From the NCBI RefSeq assembly GCF_017591435.1, contig NC_059255.1, positions 310,001 to 374,000 on the forward strand: 64,000 bases of DNA. The letters run 5' to 3'. Source of the DNA: Portunus trituberculatus (Eukaryota > Arthropoda > Malacostraca > Decapoda > Portunidae). The position numbers and the translations under genes are program-made. Under the pieces are notes generated by a model. It did no database searches and was not told where the DNA came from. It saw nothing but the letters and a program-made list of their open reading frames with translations. Positions 22,936 to 39,203 of this stretch are shown here, one piece after another; the stretch's first letter is position 1, and each line of letters opens with the position of its first letter.

Positions 22936-25360
22936 CAGAAGTGACGTTGAATACACCTCTGGAAGTGGACTCGCGCAGGGTGAGATTCAACGACACGTAT
23001 CTGGCTATCTGTTCCCTCTACTTGCCTCCCAATACCTCCATTGTTGATGATGATATTACATCTCTAATTAGCCAGCTTCCGGGCAACAGGCTAGTTGTTG
23101 GCGACTTTAACGCCCATCATCTACAATGGGGAAGTGAGAGGTCAAGTGTACATGGGGAGCAGATAGTAAACATTTTATCACAGACAAACCTCTGTCTTCT
23201 GAACGATGGAAGTGCGACTCGTGTAGATGATCAGACCGGTAACGCGTCTGCCATTGATCTGTCATTACTCTCGCCAAATATACTCCCTGACTTCTCCTGA
23301 GAAGTCATCGACGACTCCCACAGAAGTGACCATCTGCCCATCTGCATCTCTTATGCACGCGACATCCCACCCACCCCCCGCCCTCCCAAGTTTAACTTCA
23401 AGAGAGCAGACTGGGCAACCTTCCGTGGGGTTGGCGACGTGGATATATCTGGCGAGGACATTGACACAATGGTCAGCAACGCAACACAATCCATATTACA
23501 CGCCACTGAGGCTTGTATTCCGAAAACTTCTGCAGTTTTCACAAAGCATGGAGTCTCATGGTGGACAACAGATTGCTGACAAGCACTTCGTGAGCGCAAT
23601 AGATGATACAGCTATTTTAGCCAGCAGCCCAGTCAAGCAAATTTCACAGCCTATAAAAAGGCAAGGGCTCAGGCAAGGAAAGTCATCCGTAATGCAAAGA
23701 AAGACTCATTCAGACAGTTTATCACATCTGTTAACTGCACTACTCCCTTATCTAAAGTCTGGAAAACAATAAACATTTTGAATAACAAAAAACCATATAC
23801 ACCCATCACTACTCTTAAACTAAACAATCAACTAATAGACAACAAAGATGAAATTGCCAACACAATAGCCCAACATTTTGCACAAGCAAGCAGCACAAAC
23901 TCATATGACCCTGCCTTCCTTCCCCGCAAGGAGGCAGCAGAATTCTCAGTCCCAAACTTTGCCACGGGAGGCGTAAACTCTGACTACAACACAGAGGTTA
24001 CGTTGGATGAACTCCTCTTTGCCCTGAAATCCTGTAAAGGCTCCAGTCCCGGTCCAGATAATATTACATATAACATGCTACAACATCTCGGCCACCATTC
24101 CGTTTCAAAATTATTAAACCTTTACAACACAATCTGGACCTCTCACACCTTCCCCCAGTCTTGGCATTTCTCTCACACCATCCCAATTCTTAAAAAGACT
24201 GGACGCCTTACGGACCCCAGTGCGATTCGTCCTATTGCGCTCACGAGCTGTCTATGTAAGGTCATGGAACGTATGGTAAAGCGAAGGCTACTTTTTGTTT
24301 TAGAAGCGAAGGGTCTGTTAGGTGATCAGCAGTCGGGTTTTCGGAAGTACTGAAGCACGATGGATCACCTAACACACCTGGAGCATTGCATTTCAGAGGC
24401 ATTTGCCAAAAAAGAATTCATGATAGGGGTGTTTTTAGACATCCACAAAGCCTTCGACATGACATGGCGACACGGTATCCTCATGAAACTCTACGCTCAT
24501 GGCTTCAGAGGTAACTTGCCCATTTTTGTTTATAATTTTCTTCAGGACAGAACATTCTCTGTCAAGCTTCCTGGTAACGTAATCTCGGACGTTTTCGTCC
24601 AGGAGAACGGGGTGCCGCAGGGTAGTGTTCTTAGTCCCATTTTATTTTGTATAATGATTAATGATATTCTGTCAACAACTCCCATCCCCAGGAATCTTAA
24701 ATACTCATTGTACACTGACGACTGTGCGTTATGGCACTCCTCACCTAACGCACAGTTCTCGGCGGGGCGGATTCAGGATGCTCTTGATTCCGTCCAGCAT
24801 TGAGCCTTGCTATGGGGATTTAAGTTTTCCGTTGCTAAGTGTATCGGTGTTGTTTTCACTAGACGTAACGTACCTGATTTGCAATTAACTCTTCAAGGTC
24901 AACCGATACCATTTCAAAATTCAGTCAAGTTATTGGGTCTGTATTTTGACAGCAGACTCAATTGGAAGACTCATGTTAATGAATTGCTTATTCGTTGCCG
25001 TAAGAAAATCAATGTCCTCAAATACCTTTCTGGTACTTCATGGGGAGCAGACAGAAAATCTTTATTAATGGTGTACAAGTCCTTAATTCGTTCTCATTTA
25101 GACTATGGCTCACCGGTGTATGGGTCTGCGTCGCCACCAACACTGAGGAGATTGGATGTACTGCAGAATGAATGTGTGCGAATGTGTCTTGGAGCCCTGC
25201 GCTGCACTCGTGTGGTGCAGATGGAGGTTGAGGCCAATACACCACCACTAGAGCTACGTCGCGACGCCCTCCTTTTATCCCATGAGATAAAGGCGGCTCG
25301 GAAAGCTCCCCTCGGTAACACAGCAAACAAGATTATATGGCAGCACCACCACCTCCACAA

Positions 25361-28305
25361 GTTTTTCTGGAGAATCTTGGATATGAGACTGAGGAAGTGG
25401 TTCATAACCCAGAAAAGTACAGCAAGAAAGGACTAAAGAAACTTACGTATGAGAGGAATGTAATGTATTCCAACATAAATGGAGTGATATCGGGGATTTT
25501 AGAACTCAACGATTACTTGAGGGACAAGAACCCAGATATTGTGGGTCTTACTGAAACAAAACTGAGAGAGGAGAAGACCTGATGATGGTTGGAGAAGGAA
25601 ATATAATGTTTGGAAAAGAAATAGAGTAGGTAAGATGGGAGGAGGAGTGATGTTGCTGGTTAAAAAGATATAAAGGTGGATCAAGTGAAAGAAGGTATGG
25701 GAAAGGCAGAAGTGCTAAAGATCAGAGCAGAAACTAATGAAGGAAAAAGAGGCACTACATAGTGGTGTACGTACCACCTAAGACAAATGCATGGTCAGTA
25801 CAGGAATATGAAGAAATGATAAGTGATACAGGAACATGTCTGGAAGAAATGTTGGGTGGCTGTGAACGAACTATAATGATGGGAGATTTTAATTGTAAAG
25901 AGGTGTGTTGGGAGGACTGGTCAATGGAAGGATCAGAGACAACATGGGAAATACACTATTGACACTGGCAATGGAAAATGTGTTAACTCAGTGGGTCAAA
26001 GAAGATACTAGGTTTGGAGGAGAGGGAGCATCGTCAAGACTGGACTTGGTCTTTAGTACAGAGCCAATGGTCATTGAGGAGATGAGGGTGGAGTGCCCTT
26101 TAGCAAAGAGTGATCATGCAGTTTTGGAGTTCAAGGTGATAGACGAAGAGAAATCTAGAAGAAATGAAGAATATAAAGTGGGAAGATGGAATTATGCCAA
26201 GACAGATTTTGGAAACCTAAAGAAATTCTTTCAAGAGACAAATTGGATGAAATTCAAGAGTGCTAAGGAGCAAATGAAAAGTGGAAGGAATTTATAAAAT
26301 ATACAAAGAAGGTGAGAAAAATTTGTACCAATAAGACAACATAGAAGTTGGAAAGCAGGACTGGTTTAACGATAGATGTGAAAAGGCTAGAACAAGAAAA
26401 GAGGATGCATGGAAGAGGTGGAGAAGGAAAAGACGGATTAAGCAGTGGGAAAGTTACAAAAGAGCAAGAAATGAATATGTGTTGATTAGAAGAGAAGAAA
26501 GAAAGAAACAAGAAAAGGATATAATTGATAAATGTAAAGACCAACCAAGGCTTTTTACAGACATGTGAACAACAACATCAAAAATAGAGAAAGTATTGAA
26601 AGTTTAGAAGTAAATGGAGTATGCAGTGAAGATCCCAGGAAATGGCAGAGGCTATGAATGGATGCTTTCGGAAGGTATTCACAAAGGAGACTGCTTTTGA
26701 CAAACCACTGGTAATGGAACAGAAAGGGATTATGAAGGAGTTTCAAGTAACTGTGGAGGAGATCAAGAACATGATGGGGAGTTTAGAAGTGAGAAAAGCT
26801 GTGGGACCTGATGGGGTATCAGGATGGATTTTAAGAGAATGCAGGAGCAACTGGCAGAAAAAGTTTGTGAAGTAATTGATGCCTCATTAAGGGAAGGTGT
26901 AGTGCCCCAAGACTGGAAAAGAGCTAACATTGTCCCAATCTATAAATCAGGTAACAAGAGAGACCCATTGAACTATAGACCAGTGTCACTTACAAGTGTG
27001 GTAGCTAAGATGTGTGAGAGGGTGGTGAAGAATAGATGGACAGACTTCTTGGAGAAAAATGACATACTTTGTGAGTGTCAATTTGGTTTTAGAAAAGGGC
27101 GTTCATGCACGACAAACCTGATATGTTACTATTCGAGGGTGATAGATGTAATACAGGAAAGAGATGGTTGGGCTGATGGAATATATCTGGATTTAAAAAG
27201 GCCTTTGATAAGGTACCACACGGAGACTGATCTGGAAACTTGAAATGGTAGGAGGAGTGCATGGCAGTTTACTAAAATGGATGGAAGACTTTTGGTAGGA
27301 AGAGAAATGAGAACAATAATTAAGGACAGACCATCAGAATGGGGATTGGTGGAGAGTGGAGTTCCACAGGGATCAGTGTTGGCACCAGTAATGTTCGCGG
27401 TCTACATAAATGACATGGTGGATGGGGTGTCCAGTTATGTGAGCCTATTTGCAGACGATGCAAAATTGTTAAGAAAAGTGAGATGTGACAAAGATTGCGA
27501 ACTACTCCAGGAAGACTTGGACAGAATATGGAAATGGAGCTGTACATGGCAAATGGAGTTCAACACGACAAAATGCAAGAAAATAGAGTTTGGCAAGAGT
27601 GAAAGAAGAATCAGGAGTATGTACAAGATAGGAAATGAAGACATAAAACCAGTCATGAAGAAAAAGACCTTGGGGTGACAATTACCAATGACCTATCGCC
27701 AGAGAGACATATAAACAAAATAATTGGAGAAGTATTGAACTTATTGAGGAACATAAGAGTGGCGTTCGTATATTTAGATGAAGAAATGATGAAGAAAATA
27801 ATTACTGCAATGATAAGACCGAGGCTTGAATATGCAACAATACAGTGGGCTCCGAACTTAAAGAAACACATAAGGAAACTAGAGAAAGTACAGAGGGCTG
27901 CAACGAAAATGGTGCCTGACTTAAGAGATTTGACTTATGAAGACAGACTGAAAAGAATGCAACTTCCGACCCTGGAAAACAGAAGAGAAGGGAGACCTGA
28001 TAGCAATATACAGAGTGATGATTGGCATGGAAAAAATGGATAGGGAAGATCTGTGTATGTGGAATGAAAGAATGTCGAGAGGGCATGGGAAAAAACTAAA
28101 ATGGCCACTTATAGGAGAGATGTGAAAAATATAGCTTCCTCATAGAAGGGTGGAAGCATGGAATAGTTTAGACGTGGAAGTGGTCAACGCAAGGAATATT
28201 CATGATTTTAAGAAAAAGCTGGACATTATTAGAAATGGAGACGGGACAACACGAGCAAAGCTCTTTTCCCGTATGTTACAATTAGGTAAATACAATTAGG
28301 TAAAT
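25361..28305 (+). mobile_element. CR1/L2-like LINE A2, inserted in LINE D ORF2
   Basis: 5'-truncated family A copy beginning at FFWRILDMRLRKW-like sequence and ending with the family A hairpin and two tail units. Unlike its relatives it is not followed by (AC)n but by D coding sequence (GCAGTCCGCC). No target duplication is evident. The endonuclease starts at about 25462 (MYSNINGVISG), with VYVPPKTNAW (about 25764), MGDFNCKEVCWEDW (about 25878) and KSDHAVLEFKV (about 26107). RT motifs are as in A1, with FADDAKL about 27448. It carries the same frame breaks as A1 and A3. Confidence 0.92.
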
Positions 28306-28359
28306 GCAGTCCGCCGTCCAGTCTCAGTCAGACTACATACGCTCTGCCAGCAAACGGGC

Positions 28360-29188
28360 GTGAGACTGGACGATGCGGACCAGCTCGTGCTGCCCACCCT
28401 TCCCCCATGGAAACTTCCCACCACCACCTTCAACATCAACTGGCTTCAGGGGAAGAAGGCTGTGGTTACCGAGGTGGAGCTCCAACACCACTTCCGAGCC
28501 CTCGTCGCTGGCCTCCCTCCATCCCTACATCTCTACACAGACGGCTCCAAGACAAGTGAATGTGTGGGTGCAAGTGTGTGGTCGTGTGAATGTGCCCTCA
28601 GGTTCCGGCTGCCTACTCATAAATCGTTTTTTTCTGCTGAAATTTTTGCTATTGACAAAGCCATAGATTATGCTTTAAATTCACTTCATAATTCAATTGT
28701 CATTTTTTCGGACTCTATGTCAGCCCTTCAGGCAATAGAGTCCGGCTCCACAGATACAAATGAAATCCAGGGCAACATCATTAATAAGCTGAATTCATGT
28801 CATAAATCCTTCTCACTGGTTTGGGTGCCTGGACATTCCAGTATACGCGGGAATGAACAGGCTGACATGCTAGCTCGGTCTGCTGCAGAGCTCGAGGGAG
28901 CGTCCTCCATCAGGATCTGCAGTCATGTCTCTCAGTTGTTAAATCATCAGCAAAACTCCTGTGGCAGAGTCACTGGGACAACCTCCACCTCCACACCACC
29001 AAATCCATCCTGGGCGAGTGGGCCTCCTCCAATCGCCCCACAAGGCGGGAGGAGGTGGTCCTCGCACGTCTCAGGATGGGCTGCACCCTCCCCACCCACA
29101 TGCTCCCCTATATAGCCAACACCTTCCCACCACAGTGTTCCAGCTGTAATGTTACTCTCTCTGTCGAGCACATCCTGCTTCACTGTGC
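28360..29188 (+). pseudogene. RNase H domain and C-terminal finger of LINE D
   Basis: This is the part of D ORF2 after the A2 insertion. The open frame 28360-29115 holds LYTDGSKTSE, FFSAEIFAIDKA, IVIFSDSMSALQAI and WVPGHSSIRGNEQADMLA, the four conserved acidic/His positions of type I RNase H. A frameshift near 28960 moves the rest (GEWASSNRPTRREEVVLARL and the zinc finger) to another frame. The domain removes template RNA during reverse transcription. Confidence 0.85.
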
Positions 29189-29340
29189 GTTATCGTGAGG
29201 AGAGGCGGCCCTTGGCGGCGTATTGCCGGGGTCGTGGCCTCCCGCTAACGTAAACCACCCTCCTGGGTGATGAACACCCAGATGTGGTCGATAGACTGAT
29301 GATTTACCTGACTGAGGCCAATTTAATCAGAGAGTTATGA

Positions 29341-29829
29341 TTTATGTGTATATATTATGTTATTTATTCTATGTATTTATTCTATATATTTATGTAAATA
29401 AAAGTGTGAAAGTGTGTATGTTTCCAATTTTGCGTGATCTAATGTGAATGTTTTCCCTTCATGTATATATGCAATACGTTGTGATACTACGTAGCCACCC
29501 TGTGTGATTGTGATTTATCCCTCCCTCCCCCATACCCTGACAAAGGACAATAGTTTTGAGATAGGTATAGGATCCCTGTGTGAATGAAGTGTGCATGAGA
29601 ATGTGTGAAGATACTTAATGTTAAGATATTAAAACAAAAAAACAAAAATTATAGAAATAAAAATAAATAAATAAATAAAACCAATAAAAAACTATATATA
29701 TGTTAAAACAAAATAAAAGGCTTTATTTTAAAAGAAATGTAAAAGTTTAAAAAAAAAGTTAAAAAGTAAATAAATTGCCTATTACCCAAGACAGGATGAT
29801 GGCAAAAAAAAAAAAAAAAAAAAAAAAAG
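29341..29829 (+). other. LINE D 3' untranslated region and poly-A
   Basis: AT-rich with several AATAAA-like stretches (for example 29397-29402) and an A-run at 29804-29828 that marks the retrotransposition end. No reading frame of note. Confidence 0.75.
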
Positions 29830-30210
29830 GGTGTCCTCACACAGAACACCACCGCTCTGCCCTATTCCACCCAGCAGGCAGACTCAGGCTGTGAGAGAGA
29901 GAGAGAGAGAGAGGAGGACGGCAAAGAGAGACGCGACGCCATACCTCCCTCCCGGGATGCCACCGGTCACGCCACCTCACCCCGTCCCAAAGCTGAGTCA
30001 CCTGAAGTTCCCCCATGGTTCTCCCTCTAGAGATAGGGTAGATAGGCGATTTCATGATGGTGCTGTGTCGCTAGTGGAGTAAAGTGTTCTATTTTTGTTA
30101 AGTTTGGCTGTTTCTCCCCCCCTTCGATCCGTTACATCTTTCTTTTTTTTAACCACTCGGCCTAAGCTTCACTTAGGCCCAGTACACTAGGCCTGAGTGT
30201 CACATAGGCA
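29830..30210 (+). repeat. Gy1 5' LTR, second part
   Basis: Matches 34713-35113 of the 3' LTR, including a short GA tract. It lacks a roughly 30-bp stretch present in the 3' LTR (about 34739-34768) and the last bases before the CA end. Confidence 0.9.
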
Positions 30211-30259
30211 GCTACACACCACCTGGCCACCACATTAACACCACCCGCTAGCAGGTTAG

Positions 30260-33200
30260 ACCATGTAGATCAAAGATTACAGCAATGGCGCAGAAGAGAG
30301 AAATACTGTCCATATTGCCGAGCCACTAGCCACTCAATAGCCGAGTGTTATAAAAGACCAAAACCTGGCTCCTGTTATGATTGTTTACAGCTCAATTGTC
30401 GGCGCGGCCATCCATTGTGCCCCGGTAAAGTAAACACCACACGGAATAGGATGTTGTGACAATCCCCCATCATTAATGTAGACATCAATAACCATGTATT
30501 AGAAGCAATGTTAGATACTAGCAGTGATGTTTCACTAATTAAGATCAGTGCAATTATTGAAATAGGAATTCCAGTGAAACAAAGTTCAAAGATTCCCCCT
30601 TTGCAAGGAATCACCGGTAAGCAGATCAGAGTATTAGGCCAAGCTTATAAAACAATAGCCAGTAACAGTAACCACCCCATCATTGCTCAAGTAGTGTTAG
30701 TACCTGATGAGTATCTCCGAACACACGTATTGTTAGGAATGAACACGATCGGTCAGTCAACTCTCACTCTAGATCACCAAGCAAAGCGGATTCATTGGAA
30801 CAATCTTGTTTATCCCTTAGTATTCATGAAAACACCATATGGAAAAGTAAGGATGGAGAGAAAGGAACCTCAGTCTCCCTCTCATAACCAGCGCTTCGGT
30901 AGGGTAGCAACCAAAACATTAGTGGACTGTTACGAAACGACCCTAGTGGAAGTAAAAGTAAGTGAGGAACCTAATACCGTAATAATGATTGAGGCTAAAC
31001 ATGCCTGTGTTCAAGATGGATTGCCAACTATAATGCAAGTGACTGAAACATGCACTGTTTTCATCCCCGTCATTAATAACACCAAAGTTAGGTTAGTGTT
31101 AAGACCAGGAACCTTACTGATAAAGTACGAAATAATAGACGAGGGACAAATAGAGATAGAAGACTCACCCCTGACCATTGCTAAAATAAGTGAAGCCATA
31201 GGGCCAGAAAATGATTGTGTACCCACAAACCAAACCCGGTGGGAAAAGCTCAAAGTAATTCTTGACTGGTCACATCTAGAGAAAGAACAAGAGCTTAGTT
31301 TATTTCAACTCATTCAGAAACACCAAAAGTTATTCATCATACATCCTGGCGAATTAGGACTAATACAAGCAGATCCAGCCCACATTCAGGTAGACGACCC
31401 AACACCCTGTCGTACACCACTCTATCGATACCCAGAGAAAGTTAGAGAAACTATTCAGCAGATTCTACATGATTTAGAAGGTAAGGAAATAACTGAAAAT
31501 TCCACAGCAGCATGGTTATCTCCGATAGTATTAGTAAATAAGCCTAATAGGGAAAAAAGACTCTGCCTTGATTATCGGAAAGTAAACAAACAACTAACCA
31601 TGGATATACAACCTCTACCCAAACTTGACAAGCTAGTAGAAAGTGTGTCAGGCAATGATTATTATGCCACACTAGACATGCGTGAAGCGTATTATCAGGT
31701 AGCGCTGGACTCGGCGAGTAGAGATCTCACGACTTTCAGCGACGGTGTCTCGCTTTATAGGTTTAGACGCTTACCCTTTGGGTTAAGTTGTTCCCCAGCG
31801 ATATTTGCCCGACAAATGAACAACACATTAGCTCCCTTACTTAAAGAAAACTGAGTTAAGAATTACCTGGATGATTTAATTGTTTATGCTACAGATTATA
31901 CCACCTTACTCAACAGATTGGATAGATTATTCAGTCACTTAGCATCTGTAGGGATTAAACTCAATTTATCCAAGTGTAACATTGGGCAGAGACAAGTCAA
32001 ATTCCTCGGTCACATAGTATCAAAAGAAGGTTATAAACCAGACCCAAGTAATGTGGAGGCAGTGAAACAGATGAAACCTCCAACTAACGTTAAAGAGACC
32101 CGTAGGTTTATAGGAATGGTGTCATTCTCTCGAAGACACATTGAAAAATGCTCCAAGATACTGGCCCCATTAACCGACCTCACAAAGAAAGGAACACCGT
32201 TCTGTTGGACAGGTGAATGTCAGAAAGCTTTTGAAACTCTGAAGGAGAATCTAATACATTCTCCAGTACTAGGTAAAGCCAATCTCAATCGAGAGTTTGT
32301 CCTAGAGACGGATGCTAGTGCCACACATGTAGGGGCAGTGCTAATGCAGTATAATGGGAAAGAACCAAATGTCATAGGATATTTTTCGAAGAAGCTTAGA
32401 CCAGTGGAGACTCGATATTCAACAACAGATCGGGAAGTGTTAGCTGTAGTACTAGCCTGTAGAAAATTCCACCATTATCTATGGGGTGTCCGAGTTTTAA
32501 TTCGAACTGACCATCAGCCACTAGTCTCAGTTTTTCGCCAACGAACAAAATCTTCACGTATGAACAGATGGATTCTGGAGATGCGTGATTTTCAGTTTAA
32601 AGTAGAGTACAAAGCAGGCAGGAAAAATGTAGTGGCTGACCAATTGAGTCGCCCTGTGCAGGTAGTAAATGTGGTAGGTCAAGATTCATTTCTAGGTTTA
32701 ACCACCGATGAATTCATTCAAGCTCAGATAGCAGAACCTAGATGGAGAGAGATGAAGGAATATTTAGAAGGAGGAAGAATACCACATGCAAGATACTCCC
32801 CTGTCATTCTGAATCAGTTTATTGTTCACAATGGAGTGTTATATTACTCCAAACAAAAGAAAGATGGAACCATCCTATACTTATTGGTTGTACCCCAGAC
32901 ATTAAAGAAACAAGCTATTGTATTGGCCCATGAAAAGAGTCTGGACATTTAGGACAACTAAAAACCATGTTAAAAGCTGAAGAATATTTTTACTGGCCAA
33001 ATCAAAGGTCAGATATAAAGAAATTTATCAGAGAATGCATAATTTGTCAACAATGTAAAACTGCACCAGCTTTACAAAAGACGTACCAGGAATTGCCTCC
33101 TGTAAATCAACCTTTAGAAAGAATTAGTATCGATATTACTGAAATGACTCCAGCCAGGGGAGGATATAAGTACGTATTAACCATCATAGATCACTTTTCA

Positions 33201-34038
33201 AGATTTGTAAAGTTGGTGAAGTTGCGGTCCAGACACGCTGAGGATGTAGTTAGAGTTATGAAGAATTATTTGGGAGACTATGGGGTACCGAAGGTACTCT
33301 TAGCTGACAATGCGTGCGAGTTCCGCTCACAATTGTTGACAGAACTCTGTCGTACGCATGGGATCGAGATGGTGTTCTCCACCCCATACCATCCGTGTGG
33401 AAACTCTATCACCGAACAGTTACATCGAACCATGAAGTCAGTGCTAGCGTCTCTCGGGAAAGGACAACCGCACAGGTGGTCCGAGTGCCTAACGCAATGT
33501 CAACAGATCCTTAATGTGGCCGTACGCGAGACCACTGGCGAACAGCCCTATTTCCTTTTCTTCCGGCGCCATGCTCCTCGCTATGTGGGAACTACTTTGC
33601 CCCAGGTGGACAATGAAATAGACATTAATACAGCCTTGGAAGCAGTGAGACAATCATCCCGTGCAAATAGCAGGAAGTGGTTAGCTAGAGCAAACATTGG
33701 CCAGAAGGACCAGAGTCGAGGTAGATGATTTGGTGTGGATAAAAAGGGAACAGTTTGGTTCATCAGCTTATAGAAAACTTGGTCTCAAGTGGATTGGACC
33801 GTATAAAGTTAAAAAAGTGAATTTAGATGGAGTGTCATATGAAGTGGAAAATGTGTTCAATGGCAAAATACTCCATAGAGCAGCTGACCGAGTGAGAAAA
33901 TATGTAACAGATGAAGGGTACGTGGTAGACATGGAAGAAATTGTAGTGCTTTCCGATGAGGAGGAAGACAATGAGGTAGAGGAGCCCAGACTGACTCATG
34001 AGAGACGGCCAGTGAAGAGATTTATAGAAGAATACTAA
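30260..34038 (+). pseudogene. Gy1 gag end and pol (PR-RT-RH-INT)
   Basis: A zinc knuckle CPYCRATSHSIAEC (about 30307) and a second Cys/His cluster are all that remains of gag. Protease: LDTSSDVSLI (about 30510). RT: RLCLDYRKVNKQL (about 31558), RRLPFGLSCSPAIF, and YLDDLIVYA (about 31865), preceded by a TGA at 31852. RNase H: LETDASATHVGAVL (about 32302) and the DHQPL region. Integrase: CIICQQCKTAPA (about 33037), DITEMTPARGGYKY, LLADNACEF (about 33298) and SITEQLH (about 33406), then a WIGPYKV C-terminal motif and an acidic tail. Frameshifts lie near 32945 and 33705. With one stop and two shifts it is a fairly recent loss of function. Confidence 0.9.
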
Positions 34039-34518
34039 GTGTATAGACCCCTAGGGACATTGGAATCTTGTGACTGCCCTATACTTCTTTTGCAGCTACA
34101 TCAGACCCGCTGCTGGGGAAGGAGACCGCCACTGTTGGGGGTGGCTGGAGTGTTCATGAGGAGGGGCCTCATGAATCCAGGCCCCACAGAATGAGGCTTT
34201 GGTGAGGACTACGTCTACCTTACCACTCCGCCCCTGTACGCCTGGACTGATGGGAAGTGGGAGTTACAACACCAACCAGGAGGTCAGGTCCTGCCGGACC
34301 TGTAGAGACGTCAAGATCTCGGACTAAGTGTTAAATGTTGAAATAGAGGAAACAGTCATACCACGGATACCTTGGACACTGTAAATGTAGAGAAGAGCTT
34401 GAAATGATTCTGTTGTGGTTACGTTGGATTGTATATCGATTACGTTGATTGTTATGTATATTCATTCTGTTAATGTAAAAGAGAAGACGAGGATTTGTTT
34501 TCCCTGAGGAAAAAGCCA
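34039..34518 (+). other. Gy1 3' non-coding internal region
   Basis: Between the pol end and the 3' LTR. No env-like frame is seen. A purine-rich GAGGAAAAAG just before the LTR may act as polypurine tract. Confidence 0.55.

Positions 34519-38162
<3,644 letters not shown>

Positions 38163-38248
<86 letters not shown>
38163..38248. repeat. (TA)n tract right of Ti4
   Basis: About 43 TA units, the right-hand remnant of the Harbinger-internal microsatellite. Confidence 0.95.
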
Positions 38249-38250
<2 letters not shown>

Positions 38251-38333
38251 AAAGTTAGGTGTAATTGAAGGTGTAATTCATTGTAATATGTATGAAAAAT
38301 TTTTTCTACACTGACATAATTATATTTTCTTAC

Positions 38334-38700
38334 CTCTTCTATTTCAAAATTTAGAGTGGAGATAGAATCTCTGATTTCTTCGCTATCAGCAGGGAAGTCG
38401 AAGGCATCAAAGCACCACAGCTTGGGTTTGTGCACATCTTTGGCTCCATCACTACATTTTGAAGTCTTTGATCAACCTCAACTCACATTAATACTGTGAC
38501 CGTAGGGTGTGTAGCTTGTTCTTGATATCTACGCTGGTCACATGAGGGATTTGCTGCTTCAAGCTGTTGAAAATCATTTTCATCGCAGCATCCCTGGCAT
38601 TTCTGTCTTTATACAGGCAGTGCTATACCTGCCAGAGACACACAATCTCTTTGTGAAGGGCACCTAAGTCCACAATATCCTCACAACGCCAGTGTACTGA
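38334..38700 (-). pseudogene. Harbinger-encoded MADF-domain protein exon
   Basis: Read on the minus strand it gives HWRCEDIVDLGALHKEI, CLWQV, YKDRNARDAAMKMIFNSL, VTSVDIKNKLHTLRSQY, then KPKLWCFDAFDFPADSEEI. This is the layout of MADF/Myb-like DNA-binding proteins encoded beside Harbinger transposases, with LW and the final LRSQY helix conserved. A splice donor (GAAGAG|GTAAGA) ends it at 38334. Stops after CLWQV and LRSQY show decay. The partner protein normally brings the transposase to the termini and nucleus. It points toward the transposase exon at 13094. Confidence 0.72.
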
Positions 38701-38879
38701 AGTTTTTTGTGCCAGGAAGAGATGGTGATGTCGTTTCACCCTCTGACTCAACTGCCTGAACCCAATACTGCTGGGGAGGCTCATGGCACATGACTTTTAA
38801 TCCATGCACCACGCTCTGGTATGTTGCAGGGACCGCCGGGGACAAGCACGTACGCTGTGTCACATCGTGTGATGTGGCC
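38701..38879 (-). other. Harbinger right terminal region
   Basis: Non-coding end containing the inverted terminus GGCCACATCACACGATGTG (minus strand from 38879). The left end repeats TCACACGATG internally at about 13010. Confidence 0.65.
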
Positions 38880-38926
38880 TTAATAGATGAAGTACAAGGA
38901 AGAGATGGATGGGTGGATGCAATGTA
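38880..38926 (+). mobile_element. Continuation of LINE G after Harbinger
   Basis: TTAA, then DEVQGRDGWVDAMY in the RT frame, the block that precedes LDLKKAFD in families A, B and H. It directly follows FYTRV at 12072 if Harbinger is removed. Ti7 starts at the TA within the AMY codons. Confidence 0.8.
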
Positions 38927-39203
38927 CAGGCAACCCCCGCTTAACGAAGGTTCACACAACGAAATTTCGCTACAACGAAGGTTTCATTTTACTACCATCT
39001 GCTCGTTTAATGAACACCAAACTCGCTTTAACGAAGTTTTATCCAGGTAATTTTTTCCTAGTTTGAAAGCCCCACCATATCATGCAAGTTGACAGGCTTT
39101 TGAATACACCAGGAGCTGCCAATACTAAGGCCTGCCTCAAGAGAAATCCTGGGACACCTGTGGAATCAAGATCAAGATCACGCCTCTCGTGGACAACACA
39201 CAC
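38927..39203 (+). mobile_element. Tigger-like element Ti7, truncated
   Basis: Begins CAGGCAACCCCCGCTTAACG after TA and matches Ti3 for about 185 bp to GAATACACCAG. It is split by a 68-bp insert (39113-39180), resumes for 21 bp (CGCCTCTCGTGGACAACACAC) and is then cut by E1. The right terminus is not in the window. Confidence 0.8.
39113..39180 (+). mobile_element. 68-bp severely truncated 3' end of an E-type LINE
   Basis: Matches 43982-44050, the end of E1, from GAGCTGCC to an ATCAAGATCA tail. The flanks are contiguous Tigger sequence. No target duplication seen. Confidence 0.6.

Larger units (their letters stand above)
22376..29340 (+). pseudogene. LINE D ORF2: endonuclease, RT, RNase H, zinc finger
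   Basis: Starts MFKVLLWNCRSIRNK. Endonuclease motifs: CLQETRL (about 22470), VVGDFNAHHLQWGS (about 23095), DDSHRSDHLPI (about 23310). RT motifs: SPGPDNITYNML, IRPIALTSCL, VFLDIHKAFD (about 24430), NGVPQGSVLSP (about 24607) and a catalytic YTDD box (about 24712) in place of YADD. A2 interrupts after HHHLHK (25360) and the frame resumes at 28306. RNase H (28530-28890) keeps its D, E, D and H/D residues. A CSSCNVTLSVEHILLHC finger lies near 29137. Breaks: the LINE scrap at 22576, a frameshift near 23300-23780, TGA at 24351, TGA near 24803, and shifts after 28960. Confidence 0.88.
20740..29829 (+). mobile_element. LINE D (I-group, with RNase H), inserted in the Gy1 LTR
   Basis: Flanked by GGTGTCCT on both sides (20732-20739 and 29830-29837), with a 3' poly-A ending at 29828. 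It appears full length: 5' UTR, ORF1 with three zinc knuckles, ORF2 with endonuclease, RT, RNase H and a terminal zinc finger, and a 3' UTR (29341-29800). It contains a foreign 350-bp LINE scrap (22576-22935) and the whole of A2 (25361-28305). RNase H in the pol places it among I-type clades; the exact clade is not resolved. Confidence 0.9.
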
